NCBI GenBank assembly: GCA_046154585.1
Contig: JBJXDX010000164.1
Coordinates: 33,221-97,220, forward strand
Direction of reading: 5' to 3'
Length of the DNA: 64,000 nucleotides
From: CADEFX01 sp046154585
GTDB taxonomy: Bacteria > Pseudomonadota > Alphaproteobacteria > Rhizobiales > Hyphomicrobiaceae
Below, in pieces: positions 25,665-34,447 of this stretch; the first letter of the stretch is position 1, and each line of letters begins with the position of its first letter. A model generated the notes under the pieces. It saw nothing but the letters and a program-made list of their open reading frames with translations. It made no database searches and was not told the DNA's origin. A program made the position numbers and the translations under genes.

Positions 25665-26642
25665 ATGCGTGCGGTCCTCTGCCGATCCCTGGGCGACGTC
25701 TCGGCTCTCAAGGTGGAGGAGGTTCCGAGCCCACCCATGAAGCCCGACCAGGTCCGCATTGCCGTTAAGGCCGCGGGCGTGAACTTTCCCGATATCCTGA
25801 TGGTCGAAGGCAAATACCAGGTCAAGCCCGACCTTCCCTTCACGCCAGGCCTCGAGGTTGCCGGTACGGTAGTAGAGTGCGGTCCGGAGGTGATCCACCT
25901 GAAGCCGGGGCAACGCGTTCTCTCGTTTTCGCGCCGCGGCGGCGGCTACGCCAGCGAGATCGTCCTGCCGGGCGCCATCGTCACGCCGTTCCCCGACAGC
26001 ATGGACTTCACCACCGCAGCCGCCTTTCCCGTCGCCTACGGCACCGCCCACTTCGCGCTCGACTATCGCGGCAACCTGAAGACGGGCGAGACGCTCCTCG
26101 TGCTCGGCGCGGCAGGCGGCGTTGGTCTCGCCGCCATCGAAATCGGCAAGCTGATGGGCGCGCGCGTTATTGCCGCCGCAGGTGGCGCCGACAAGCTCGC
26201 CGCCTGCCGCGCGCACGGCGCCGATGAAGTGATCGACTACCGCACCGAGGAGTTACGCGAACGGGTCAAGGAACTCACCGGCGGCAAGGGCGTGGATGTG
26301 GTGTTCGATCCTGTCGGTGGCTCGGCCTTCGAGCAGTCCGTGCGTTGCATCGGCTGGGAAGGCCGCATCCTGGTCGTCGGCTTTGCCTCCGGCGACATTC
26401 CAAAGGTCGCCGCCAACATGATCCTCGTGAAGAATTTCTCCGTGATCGGCGTCGTGTTCGGCGAGCATAGCTGGCGCTACCCGCAATCCTCGCGCGAGCG
26501 TCTTCTGTCGCTCCTGCCGGCCATCGTCGACGGCCGGCTCAAGCCGCGCGTCTGGAAGACCTTCCCGCTCGATCAGGCACCGGCGGCCCTCGCCGAAATC
26601 TCGGGCCGCCGCGTCATCGGCAAGGTGATCCTGACGACGTGA
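25665..26642 (+). CDS. NADPH:quinone oxidoreductase-like medium-chain dehydrogenase
   Basis: This 325-residue zinc-free MDR protein of the quinone oxidoreductase type has GVNFPDILMVEGKYQVKPD and FTPGLEVAGTVVECG in the N-terminal domain. The NADPH-binding fold follows: LLVLGAAGGVGLAAIEIGKL, HGADEVIDYR and KGVDVVFDPVGG. No structural zinc cysteines are seen. The ATG at 25665 has AGGTGA at 25654-25659. It is divergent from the crotonase gene and convergent with the binding-protein gene at 26650, from which it is separated by only seven bases. A role in acyl-CoA or quinone reduction is possible; the substrate is unknown. Confidence 0.88.
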   Translation: MRAVLCRSLGDVSALKVEEVPSPPMKPDQVRIAVKAAGVNFPDILMVEGKYQVKPDLPFTPGLEVAGTVVECGPEVIHLKPGQRVLSFSRRGGGYASEIVLPGAIVTPFPDSMDFTTAAAFPVAYGTAHFALDYRGNLKTGETLLVLGAAGGVGLAAIEIGKLMGARVIAAAGGADKLAACRAHGADEVIDYRTEELRERVKELTGGKGVDVVFDPVGGSAFEQSVRCIGWEGRILVVGFASGDIPKVAANMILVKNFSVIGVVFGEHSWRYPQSSRERLLSLLPAIVDGRLKPRVWKTFPLDQAPAALAEISGRRVIGKVILTT

Positions 26643-26649
26643 CGCAATT

Positions 26650-27969
26650 TCAGCCGTAAATCCGCTTCAAGTCGCCCTCCGCTACTTTCACGGACTCCTC
26701 GGCGCTCATTCTTCCTTGGGCGACGCGCCCGAACATATTGACGATCAGATATTTCGAGAGCGACTCGGCGGGCTTCGGACCGGTCGGTCCAGGATACCCT
26801 GGCACCTGCCCGAGCCTACCTGCCACCTTGTAGGGAAGCATGACGGGATCTTCGTTCCACATGGAGTTGTTCTCCCATTCAGTGGTCACGCCAGAATAGA
26901 AGCCCTTCCCGTTTCTGAACCATTTGTCGTAGTTGCTCTTGGAATGGAACCAGCGAAGCAGTTCCTTGGCTGGCTTCTGGTTCTTCGAATAGTTCGGAAT
27001 CACGTGCGTATGCTGGACATGGAACCCGTACTGGCCCGCGGGTCCCTTTGGCAGCGGTGCATGCAGGATGTCCTCCTTCATCGGGCGGCCCGTTTCTGTC
27101 TTGTATTGGTCGGGCTTGCGCAGCGCCTCGATGTAGATCGAGGCTCCGTTCAGCGTGGCGCAGATCGTGCCGGCCAGGAAGGCGCGGTTGTTGTTGGCGT
27201 CATCCCATGCGAGGCCGCCTTCCTCATGCGCCTCTGTCCAGAACGCCGCCATGTACTTCACCGCCTCGATGGTCTCCTTGCTGTTGATGGCCACGGTCTT
27301 GCCGTCCGCCTCGACTTCCTTCCCGCCGAACGACCAAAGGAAAGGATAGGTGAACACGACGGGATCGCCGACCGATTGACCGAGGGATTGGCCGATCGGC
27401 CGTCCCTTTTGCTTGAGCTTCTTGCCCGCCGCGCGCAGTCCGTCCCACGTGTCGGGATACGCGGTAACGCCGATCTCGTCGAACCATGACTTCCTGTAGG
27501 CCGTCAGCACGCCGATGATCCCGGTCGGCACCCCGAGCCACCGCTTTCCATCGTGTGCGTTGCCCTTGGCGCTCGGGTAGTAGCCGCCTTGCGCCGCGCC
27601 GATCTCCTCGGCCACGTCGCTCACATCGACGACGCTCGCCTCGTAGAGGTGGGGATGATTGTTGAACAAATGAATGATGTCCGCGCCCGTGCCCGACTGA
27701 ATGCCGGTGGTGATGCGCGGCTGCAGATCGTTGAGATTGACCCGCTCGAGATTGACTTTGATGCCGAGCGCCTTTTCCGCCTCCGGCAACATAGCGCGCA
27801 GGGCTTCGTCGGAAGCCGGCACGAAGTCGTTCCAGCGCAGCCAATGGACTGTCGTTGTTTGCGCATAGGCGGGCGCGCGGCCCGAGGCCAGAATTCCGGC
27901 GATGCCTCCGCTTGTTGCGGCAACACCGCCAATAGCTTTAAGGAAACGCCGACGATGAATCGGGGCCAT
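26650..27969 (-). CDS. Tat-exported ABC transporter substrate-binding protein (family 1)
   Basis: This 439-residue extracellular solute-binding protein has a twin-arginine signal (HRRRFLKAIGGVAATSGGIA, cut near PAYAQ). The mature part begins TTVHWLRWNDFVPASDEAL and continues with GIQSGTGADIIHLFNNHPHL, AYPDTWDGLRAAGKKLKQKG and AINSKETIEAVKYMAAFW. These are features of sugar/polyamine-type binding proteins. No permease or ATPase gene adjoins it, so the rest of the transporter is elsewhere or lost. Tat export suggests that it folds, or binds its ligand, before secretion. Confidence 0.88.
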   Translation of the reverse strand: MAPIHRRRFLKAIGGVAATSGGIAGILASGRAPAYAQTTTVHWLRWNDFVPASDEALRAMLPEAEKALGIKVNLERVNLNDLQPRITTGIQSGTGADIIHLFNNHPHLYEASVVDVSDVAEEIGAAQGGYYPSAKGNAHDGKRWLGVPTGIIGVLTAYRKSWFDEIGVTAYPDTWDGLRAAGKKLKQKGRPIGQSLGQSVGDPVVFTYPFLWSFGGKEVEADGKTVAINSKETIEAVKYMAAFWTEAHEEGGLAWDDANNNRAFLAGTICATLNGASIYIEALRKPDQYKTETGRPMKEDILHAPLPKGPAGQYGFHVQHTHVIPNYSKNQKPAKELLRWFHSKSNYDKWFRNGKGFYSGVTTEWENNSMWNEDPVMLPYKVAGRLGQVPGYPGPTGPKPAESLSKYLIVNMFGRVAQGRMSAEESVKVAEGDLKRIYG

Positions 27970-28287
27970 GGTCTTCCTCCCTTTGGATTCGTTCTTGAGC
28001 GAACGAATTTTTGCAGACGACGTTTTTTGTGTTTATGGACGGATTGTATCCCATGCGCACGCCGTCGCGCTACCGCCCATGCGAGCAGTGGCCATCAACT
28101 CTGGCGTCCCTTTTTAAGGCTCTGAGCCTGGGCGGCCCTCCCGGACCGTCCGGAAGTAGGCCCGTGAGTCGCTTCGCTTTCCTCTAACACCGCCGCACTC
28201 TACTCTGCGGGAGCCGGGCAAGACTTCGGGTGTGTTGGCATGAAGCTCGGCCAGTGCCAACCAAGACCGTGATGGGGTGAGACTGAT
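27970..28287. other. Divergent intergenic region
   Basis: These 318 bases separate the minus-strand binding-protein gene from the plus-strand MmgE/PrpD gene. I see no gene or clear hairpin with T-run. Promoters for both flanking genes should lie here, but no confident -35/-10 pair was found. Confidence 0.5.
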
Positions 28288-29643
28288 ATGAGTGACGCGG
28301 CGAAGGTATACGCAGGTGAACGATTGGGCCGGTTCATCGCCGAGACCAGACTGGAAGATCTCTCCGAGACCGTCAGGCATCAGGCCAAGCGCTCGCTGCT
28401 CAACTTCATGGGCGGCGCGGCCGGCGTCGCTGCCGATCCCGCGGTCGAAACGGCCGTCCATGTTCTGACGCCCTTCTCGGGTCCCGCAACTGCGACGCTG
28501 ATCGGCCGCCGCGAGAAGATGGACGCCATGTGCGCCTCCTTCGTCAACGCCGTCTCCTCCAATCTCCTCGACTACGACGATACGCACCTCAACACGGTCA
28601 TCCATCCGACCGCCCCCGTGGCGCCGCCCGTCCTGGCGCTTGCTGAGCAGCGCGGCCTGTCGGGTGCCGATGCCCTGCTGGCCTTCGCGCTCGGCGCCGA
28701 AGTCGAGTGCCGGCTAGGCAACAGCGTCTCGGGGCACTACGCGCGGGGCTGGCACATCACTGCCACGTGCGGCGTGTTCGGTGCTGCCGCGGCCACCTCC
28801 CGGCTCCTGAAGCTCACGCCGCAGCAGACGTGGCATGCCTTGGGCATCGCCGCGAGCCAGTCGGGCAGTCTCGTCGAAAATCTCCCGAGCGCCGCCAAGA
28901 GCGTCGGCATGGGCAATGCCGCGCGCAACGGCCTGTTCGCCGCCCTGTTAGCCGAGCAGGGTTACACGGCAGCACCCGCCGCCATTGAAGGCAAGCACGG
29001 CTGGGCACGCGCCACCGGCGATGCGCCGAATCTCGATGAGCTGCTGGGCGAGCTTGGCACGCGCTGGGAGCTCGCCAAGAACACCTACAAGCCCTACCCC
29101 TGCGGCATCGTCATGCACTCCATCATCGATGCGTGCCTGCAGCTCCGGTCGCAGTCCGATCTGAAGGCTGAGGACGTGGCCTCGGTCGTCGTGCGCGGCG
29201 ACGCCCTGCTGCTGGCACGGGGCGATCGGATTGTCCGCAACGAGCGCGATGCCAAGGTCAGCATCCATCACAGCGTCGCGGCCCCGCTCATCTGGGGACG
29301 CGGCGGCGTAAAGGAATTCTCCGAGGCAGCCGTGTCCGATCCCGCCGCACGCACCTTGCGCGAAAAGGTGCGCGCGGAGCTTGACTCCAGCTTCCCGACC
29401 GGCGCTTCCCAGGTCATCGTGCAGACCAACGGCGGCCAAACGCTGGAGACGACGGTCGTGCACGCACACGGCAGCCTCGAAAACCCGCTCTCCGATGCCG
29501 AGATCGAAGCCAAGGTGCGCGACCTCGCCGCCATGGGCAAATCCGGCTGCGACATGGACGGCATCATCAAGGCCATGTGGGCCTTGGAAAAGCTGCCCAA
29601 CGTCGCCGCGCTCATGGCTATGGCCGCCGCCCGGCCCGCGTGA
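28288..29643 (+). CDS. MmgE/PrpD family protein
   Basis: This 451-residue protein belongs to the 2-methylcitrate dehydratase-like MmgE/PrpD family, which also includes cis-aconitate decarboxylase and iminodisuccinate epimerase relatives. The opening AGERLGRFIAETRLEDLSE, NLLDYDDTHLNTVIHPTAPV, RGWHITATCGVFGAAAATSR and NTYKPYPCGIVMHSIIDACL are typical. The start ATG follows a GGGGTGAG box. It is a single gene between the orphan binding protein and the M19-like gene. The exact dehydratase or decarboxylase substrate is not predictable from sequence alone. Confidence 0.9.
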   Translation: MSDAAKVYAGERLGRFIAETRLEDLSETVRHQAKRSLLNFMGGAAGVAADPAVETAVHVLTPFSGPATATLIGRREKMDAMCASFVNAVSSNLLDYDDTHLNTVIHPTAPVAPPVLALAEQRGLSGADALLAFALGAEVECRLGNSVSGHYARGWHITATCGVFGAAAATSRLLKLTPQQTWHALGIAASQSGSLVENLPSAAKSVGMGNAARNGLFAALLAEQGYTAAPAAIEGKHGWARATGDAPNLDELLGELGTRWELAKNTYKPYPCGIVMHSIIDACLQLRSQSDLKAEDVASVVVRGDALLLARGDRIVRNERDAKVSIHHSVAAPLIWGRGGVKEFSEAAVSDPAARTLREKVRAELDSSFPTGASQVIVQTNGGQTLETTVVHAHGSLENPLSDAEIEAKVRDLAAMGKSGCDMDGIIKAMWALEKLPNVAALMAMAAARPA

Positions 29644-29768
29644 ACGCATGCCTGGCCGGCGTGCAATACGCATGTCCTGCGATGCGCATTGCACCCGCTA
29701 GACTAGCGGTTTCCAATTTGGACTGAAGTGCGAGCGGGCTCCATAGTGGGCTCGCGCGATTGTGGCCC

Positions 29769-29926
29769 CTGGGTCCCGGCGCGCGGTCGCTTCGCTCCCT
29801 TGGCCGGGATGACAACACATATGCGGCGTCGCCATGCTCACCCCGCTGTCATCCCGGGCAAGTGCGGGCCGCGGTGGCCGAGATGGGAATGCAGTGTCAA
29901 TTCCCGCGCGCGACCCGGGACCCAGA
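29769..29926. repeat. Inverted pair of REP-like repeats
   Basis: A minus-orientation copy (CTGGGTCCCGGCGCGCGGTC through GGCCGGGATGACA, 29769-29814) faces a plus-orientation copy at 29847-29926 (TGTCATCCCGGGCAAGTGCG to CGACCCGGGACCCAGAG). The second is very similar to the copy at 16901. No gene is seen in 29644-29988. Confidence 0.75.
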
Positions 29927-29988
29927 GCCGCAAGCGGCAGTCAGTCGGAACCCAATCCAAAGATTGCAAGCGCCCGGCTGTCTCAGGA

Positions 29989-30957
29989 CTAGCTGCCCCA
30001 CACTTCTTTGAGCACGCGCAGCCAGTTCTCGCCCATGACGCGGCGGATCTTGCGCTCGGGCCAGCCGGCCTTTTCCATGGCGATCGGCAGGTTGCCGAAA
30101 TCGCCGATCTTGCGGATGCCTGCCGGATTCACCACCGGCTCGAACGTCACCAGGTTTCGCGCGTAGCCCTTGTCGTGCGACAGCCAGTCGAAGAACGCCT
30201 GGTCCTGGTCCTGCGTGAAGTCCGTACCCACGCCGACCGCTTCTTCGCCGGCGATGTTGACGACGTAGTCGATCGTGGCGACATAATCCTCGATCGTCGA
30301 ATTGTTGCCCTTGGCCAGAAACGGCGGAAACATGGTGACGCCGACGAAGCCGCCACGGTCGACGATGAACTTGATCTCTTCATCCGATTTGTTGCGCGGA
30401 TGCTTTTTCAGCGCGCTCGGGCAGATGTGCGAGTAGCAAACCGGCTTCTTTGACGCCAGAATGACATCGTTCGACGATTTGGAGCCGACGTGCGAGAGGT
30501 CGCACATGATGCCGACGCGGTTCATCTCCGCCACGATCTCGTGGCCGAAGTCCGACAGGCCGCGATCCACGCTCTCGTAGCATCCGGTGGCGCAGAAATT
30601 CTGCGTGTTGTAGGCCATCTGCGCGATGCCGACGCCGCAATCCTTGAACAGCTTCACGTAGCCGATCTGGTCCTCGAACGCGCTGATGTTCTGGAAGCCC
30701 AGGATAATGCCGGTCTTGCCCGCCGCCTTCGCGCTCAACACGTCCGCCGTCGTGCGCACCGGCGTGATCAGGTCCGCGTTGTCCGAGAAGAACCTGTTCC
30801 ACCGCGCGATGTTGCGCATGGTGCCCTCGAAGTCCTCCCACACGCAGCAGGTGCAGTTCGCGGCGGTGAGGCCGCCCTTGCGCATGTCCTCGAAGACGGA
30901 CCGGGAGAAATTTGAGATGATCAGCCCGTCGACGATGACGAGATCTTGGACGCTCAT
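29989..30957 (-). CDS. Membrane dipeptidase-like protein (peptidase family M19), atypical metal site
   Basis: This 322-residue TIM-barrel hydrolase has recognisable family M19 landmarks: DFGHEIVAEMNRVGIMCDLS, SHVGSKSSNDVILASKKPVC, then YSHICPSALKKHPRN, and EEAVGVGTDFTQDQDQ. The two histidines His156 (DLSH) and His177 (YSH) are kept. The normal N-terminal His-x-Asp is replaced by DGLIISN at residues 10-16. The bridging Glu position reads GFQN (Gln89). Only part of the dinuclear zinc site therefore appears to remain. The reaction may not be dipeptide hydrolysis. It has no signal peptide. It is divergent from the branched-chain-type transporter operon that starts at 31189. Confidence 0.82.
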   Translation of the reverse strand: MSVQDLVIVDGLIISNFSRSVFEDMRKGGLTAANCTCCVWEDFEGTMRNIARWNRFFSDNADLITPVRTTADVLSAKAAGKTGIILGFQNISAFEDQIGYVKLFKDCGVGIAQMAYNTQNFCATGCYESVDRGLSDFGHEIVAEMNRVGIMCDLSHVGSKSSNDVILASKKPVCYSHICPSALKKHPRNKSDEEIKFIVDRGGFVGVTMFPPFLAKGNNSTIEDYVATIDYVVNIAGEEAVGVGTDFTQDQDQAFFDWLSHDKGYARNLVTFEPVVNPAGIRKIGDFGNLPIAMEKAGWPERKIRRVMGENWLRVLKEVWGS

Positions 30958-31188
30958 GGTGCAGGTCTCCGGCTTAGGCTTTTATAAGTGCGCCCACTAT
31001 CGTTCATGGCTCCGGGCGCTGTCCATTGATGAACATACAGTGTTGCATTGTCGCGGTAAGTCCCATTAAGCTCGACAAAAACGAGCAACGCGGAGGATCG
31101 TCTGAGGCGTTCCCTCATCTGACGATGCTTGAGGTGACGTGTGGCGATCCGGACGAGCAAGTAGAGCATCGCATCAGGAGTTAAGAAC

Positions 31189-32370
31189 ATGCGCACTTCG
31201 CGGGTCATTGTGGCTGCAGCCCTGGCCATGGTGATGACCCTCCCGGCGGCCGCCCAGGACCGGACCGGCGTAACCGACACCACGATCAAGATCGGCATTC
31301 CGGCCCCGTTGACCGGTCCTGCCGCCAGCTTCGGCGCCGCCGCCTACGGTATCCAGGCCTACTATACCTACATCAACAAGAAGGGCGGCATTCACGGCCG
31401 CACGATCGAGATCATCATGGGCGATCACGCTTGCAACGAAGCCAAGGGCGTTGCGGTCGCCAAGAAGCTGATCAGCCAGGATCAGGTCTTCCTGCTCAAC
31501 GGCGGCATCTGCAGCGGTGTCGCGCTCGCCATGCGCCCGGTCATCGAAGAGTCGGGCGTGCCGTGGGTCGTCTCCACCGCCGTCAACCAGAAGATCTCCG
31601 CGCCGCTCGCCAAGAACATCTTTCACGCCAGCCAGACCAGCGAGGTCGCGGGTCAGTCCTTCGCCAAGTTCATGCTGAGCAAGGACGGCACCAAGAAGAT
31701 CGGTATCATCGCGCACACCAACGAGTGGTCGAAGGGCTACCGCGACCCGATGGTCGATTTCCTCAAAACCAAGGGCATCGAGCCGACGGCCGAGGTGACT
31801 CTGGAGCGTGGCCAGTCGGATGCGACGGCCCAGGTCCTGCGCCTCAAAGAGGCGGGCGTCGATTTCGTCGTCGCCATCCTCTATGAGCCCGAGATCGTCG
31901 TCTTCCTGCGCGACGCCCACAAGCTCGGCCTCAATACTTTGAAGTATGGGTCGCTCGGGGCCGATTTCATGAATACCGAGAAGCGTCTTGGCGATCGTGC
32001 GCCGATGGCGGGTTTTTTCCAGGCGTTCCAGTACAAGGACGTGATCGACGGTCCGGGCATCAAGAAGGCTCGCGAGATGATCGAGCCGAATTTGCCCGCC
32101 GGCGAGAAGCTGACCGACTTCAGTTTCTACGGACCGGGCAGCTCGGTTGCCATCGTGCATGTGCTGGAGAAGATCGGCCGCGATCTCACCCGCGAGAAGT
32201 TCATCGCCGAGATGGACAAGCTCACGAACTTCGACACCGGCGTCATGGCTGGGACGCTGACCTTCTCGCCGACGCAGCACCAGGGCGCGACGCAGCTCTA
32301 CACCGTCGGCTATGACGAAGCGGGCAAGTTGTCCGTGTACGAGTCGTGGGGCAAGAAGGTGTCGTTCTGA
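31189..32370 (+). CDS. Branched-chain amino acid-type ABC substrate-binding protein
   Basis: This 393-residue periplasmic protein of the LivJ/LivK class has a signal peptide at residues 1-22 (cut near PAAAQD). The motifs TIKIGIPAPLTGPAASFGAA, YINKKGGIHGRTIEIIMGDH and AFQYKDVIDGPGIKKARE are typical. It heads a plus-strand operon with two permeases and two ATPases. These transporters often take aromatic acids, amides or ureas as well as amino acids. The amidohydrolase downstream suggests an amide-type ligand, which is inference. A bipartite palindromic element separates it from the first permease gene. Confidence 0.93.
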   Translation: MRTSRVIVAAALAMVMTLPAAAQDRTGVTDTTIKIGIPAPLTGPAASFGAAAYGIQAYYTYINKKGGIHGRTIEIIMGDHACNEAKGVAVAKKLISQDQVFLLNGGICSGVALAMRPVIEESGVPWVVSTAVNQKISAPLAKNIFHASQTSEVAGQSFAKFMLSKDGTKKIGIIAHTNEWSKGYRDPMVDFLKTKGIEPTAEVTLERGQSDATAQVLRLKEAGVDFVVAILYEPEIVVFLRDAHKLGLNTLKYGSLGADFMNTEKRLGDRAPMAGFFQAFQYKDVIDGPGIKKAREMIEPNLPAGEKLTDFSFYGPGSSVAIVHVLEKIGRDLTREKFIAEMDKLTNFDTGVMAGTLTFSPTQHQGATQLYTVGYDEAGKLSVYESWGKKVSF

Positions 32371-32391
32371 CACCGTCAAGCTGAACCGAGG

Positions 32392-32553
32392 CTAGTGTCC
32401 CGATTCCGAAGTTCGCAGGAGCTCTCGGCTAGGTCGGAGAGCGAACTTCGGAATCCAAAGGGACACTAGAATCATAAACTGGCTCGTGTGATTCAGATCG
32501 AGAAATTCGCTCAGAGGCGGCCGTAGATGCGGCGAATTTCTCAATCATCACAC
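32392..32553 (-). repeat. Bipartite palindromic element, copy 1
   Basis: This roughly 162 bp block has two hairpins. Hairpin A (32392-32469) pairs CTAGTGTCCCGATTCCGAAG with its complement ending GGGACACTAG, with a four-base bulge. Hairpin B (32486-32553) pairs GTGTGATTCAGATCGAG and GAGAAATTCGC with GCGAATTTCTCAATCATCAC. Read on the minus strand, the whole block aligns with copies at 45404-45555 and 57956-58122, including the linker. It sits between the binding-protein and permease genes of an operon. It encodes no protein. Confidence 0.9.
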
Positions 32554-32570
32554 CAGGGGAAGCGGTCGGC

Positions 32571-33440
32571 ATGTTGGCCCAACTGCTCGTCAGCGGCGTC
32601 GCCCAGGGTGCGCTCTATGCCCTGGTCGCGCTGGCCATGACGGTGATCTATCGCGCGACCACCGTCATCAACTTCGGCCATGGCGATCTCGTCATGGCCG
32701 GAGCCTTCGTCGTCTATCTGCTGGTCGTCATTGGCGGGGCACCGTTCCTCGTCTCTGCATTGCTGGCCGTTGTGCTGCTGTTCGCTTTCGGCGTCGCCGT
32801 CTACAAGGGCCTCATTCGCCCGATCATGGCAGGCCCGCATCTTGCGCTCGCCATGATGGCGGTGGCTGTCGGCTACGCGCTACGCGGCCTCGCACGCGTC
32901 GTCTGGGGACGCGAGGTGCTGCCGTTTCCCAAGGTGCTGCCGCAAGGCACTTTTGTCGTCGGCCCGGTGATCCTGGCGCCAAGTGACCTTATCGTCACCG
33001 GCAGCGTCATTGTGACCGTCGCCGTCCTGGCCATCGTCTTCTACGCGACCTCGCTCGGCAAGACGGCCCAGGCCGTGTTCCAGTCCGAGCGCGGCGCGGC
33101 GTTGGTGGGCATCAACGTCTCGGCCTTCCAGAGCACGATGTGGGGCATCGGCGCCGCCATGGCCGCGCTCGGCGGCATCCTGATCGCACCCGTTACGCTG
33201 CTGTATCCCGATCTGGCTGCCGCGACGCTCATCCGCGCCTTCGCCGCCATGACGCTCGGTGGTTTCGGCTCGTTCCTGGGCGCGGCCGTCGGCGGCCTGC
33301 TGCTGGGGCTGAGCGAGCTGCTGGTGGGCGCCTACATCTCCTCCAAGCTCATCGACATCACGGCCTATCTCATCATCATCGGCGTTCTGCTGATCCGCCC
33401 GTCCGGCCTCTTCGGCCGGCAGACGATTGTGCGCGTGTAG
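32571..33440 (+). CDS. Branched-chain amino acid-type ABC permease (LivH-like)
   Basis: This 289-residue inner-membrane permease has about eight hydrophobic segments. It shows the family motifs GVAQGALYALVALAMTVIYR, TVINFGHGDLVMAGAFVVY, AVFQSERGAALVGINVS and AAMTLGGFGSFLGAAVGGLL. It works with the LivM-like permease encoded 11 bases downstream and with the two ATPases. The start ATG lies only 17 bases after the palindromic element, so that element forms its leader. Confidence 0.93.
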   Translation: MLAQLLVSGVAQGALYALVALAMTVIYRATTVINFGHGDLVMAGAFVVYLLVVIGGAPFLVSALLAVVLLFAFGVAVYKGLIRPIMAGPHLALAMMAVAVGYALRGLARVVWGREVLPFPKVLPQGTFVVGPVILAPSDLIVTGSVIVTVAVLAIVFYATSLGKTAQAVFQSERGAALVGINVSAFQSTMWGIGAAMAALGGILIAPVTLLYPDLAAATLIRAFAAMTLGGFGSFLGAAVGGLLLGLSELLVGAYISSKLIDITAYLIIIGVLLIRPSGLFGRQTIVRV

Positions 33441-33451
33441 AGACGGATCGC

Positions 33452-34447
33452 ATGCAGCAAGGCCTTCAAGTCAGTGACGTGAACAGCCCTCCGATCGCGC
33501 GCGGCCCTGGTCGCCGCATCTTCTGGGTCATCCCCGTGGCGCTGCTGGCGCTGCCGTTCTTCCTCAACGACTACACCCAGTACGTCGCCAATCTGGTGCT
33601 GGTCTACGTCCTGGTCGGGGTCGGCTTCAACATCGTGCTGGGCAACCTCGGCCAGCTCGCGTTCGCCAATGCCGCCTTCTACGGCATCGGCGCCTATGCC
33701 ACCGCCATCCTGCTGCACCACTACAAGGCGCCGCTGCTGCTCGCCATTGCGGCCGGCTCCGTCGCCGGTGGCCTTGCCGGCGCGCTCGTCTGCCTCCCCG
33801 TCCTGCGCGGCATCCGCTCGTTCTATCTGGCCATCATCACGCTCGCCTTCGGCGAGCTGATGCGCTGGGTTTACATCAACGCCGAGACGTGGACGCTGGG
33901 CTCCATGGGCCTGCACGTCCCGCGGCCCGTCCTGTTCGGCTGGGTGCTGGCGACGGAGAAACAGAAATTCTATCTCTTCCTTGTCATCGTCACCCTCATC
34001 ATCGCGGCAACCTCCAACTTGCTGCGCTCCCGTGTCGGCCGCGCCTTCATGGCCATCCGCGACAACGAGCTTGCGGCCGCCTCCATGGGTGTGCCGACGG
34101 CGCTCTACATGGTGCTGGCCTTCGCCTGGAGCGGCTTCGTCGTCGGCACGGCCGGTGCTATGTACGCGGTGCTGGTGCGCCAGGTCTCGCCGGAAGCCTT
34201 CAATCTGCTCGAGCTCATCGTCCACTTCGGCATCGTCATCGTCGGCGGACTGGGCAGCCTGACCGGCTCCATCATCGGTGCCGTCGCGCTGACGATGGCG
34301 CCTGAGCTGCTGCGCGACTTGCCGGGCTACGAGGAGTTGCTCATCGCCCTGATGATGATCCTCGTCCTGCTGTTCCTGCCCGGCGGGCTCGCGACCCTGC
34401 TCGAACGCGCCACATCCCTCTTTCGCCAGACCTACTACCGTGACTGA
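33452..34447 (+). CDS. Branched-chain amino acid-type ABC permease (LivM-like)
   Basis: This 331-residue membrane permease carries NLVLVYVLVGVGFNIVLGN, GQLAFANAAFYGIGAYATA, IRSFYLAIITLAFGELMRW and SRVGRAFMAIRDNELAAAS, the cytoplasmic ATPase-contact loop. It ends in a hydrophobic stretch before QTYYRD. The ATG at 33452 gives a 20-residue polar N-terminus; a GTG at 33479 is an alternative. Its 3' end overlaps the ATPase gene by eight bases. The pathway is the same importer as the flanking genes. Confidence 0.92.
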   Translation: MQQGLQVSDVNSPPIARGPGRRIFWVIPVALLALPFFLNDYTQYVANLVLVYVLVGVGFNIVLGNLGQLAFANAAFYGIGAYATAILLHHYKAPLLLAIAAGSVAGGLAGALVCLPVLRGIRSFYLAIITLAFGELMRWVYINAETWTLGSMGLHVPRPVLFGWVLATEKQKFYLFLVIVTLIIAATSNLLRSRVGRAFMAIRDNELAAASMGVPTALYMVLAFAWSGFVVGTAGAMYAVLVRQVSPEAFNLLELIVHFGIVIVGGLGSLTGSIIGAVALTMAPELLRDLPGYEELLIALMMILVLLFLPGGLATLLERATSLFRQTYYRD

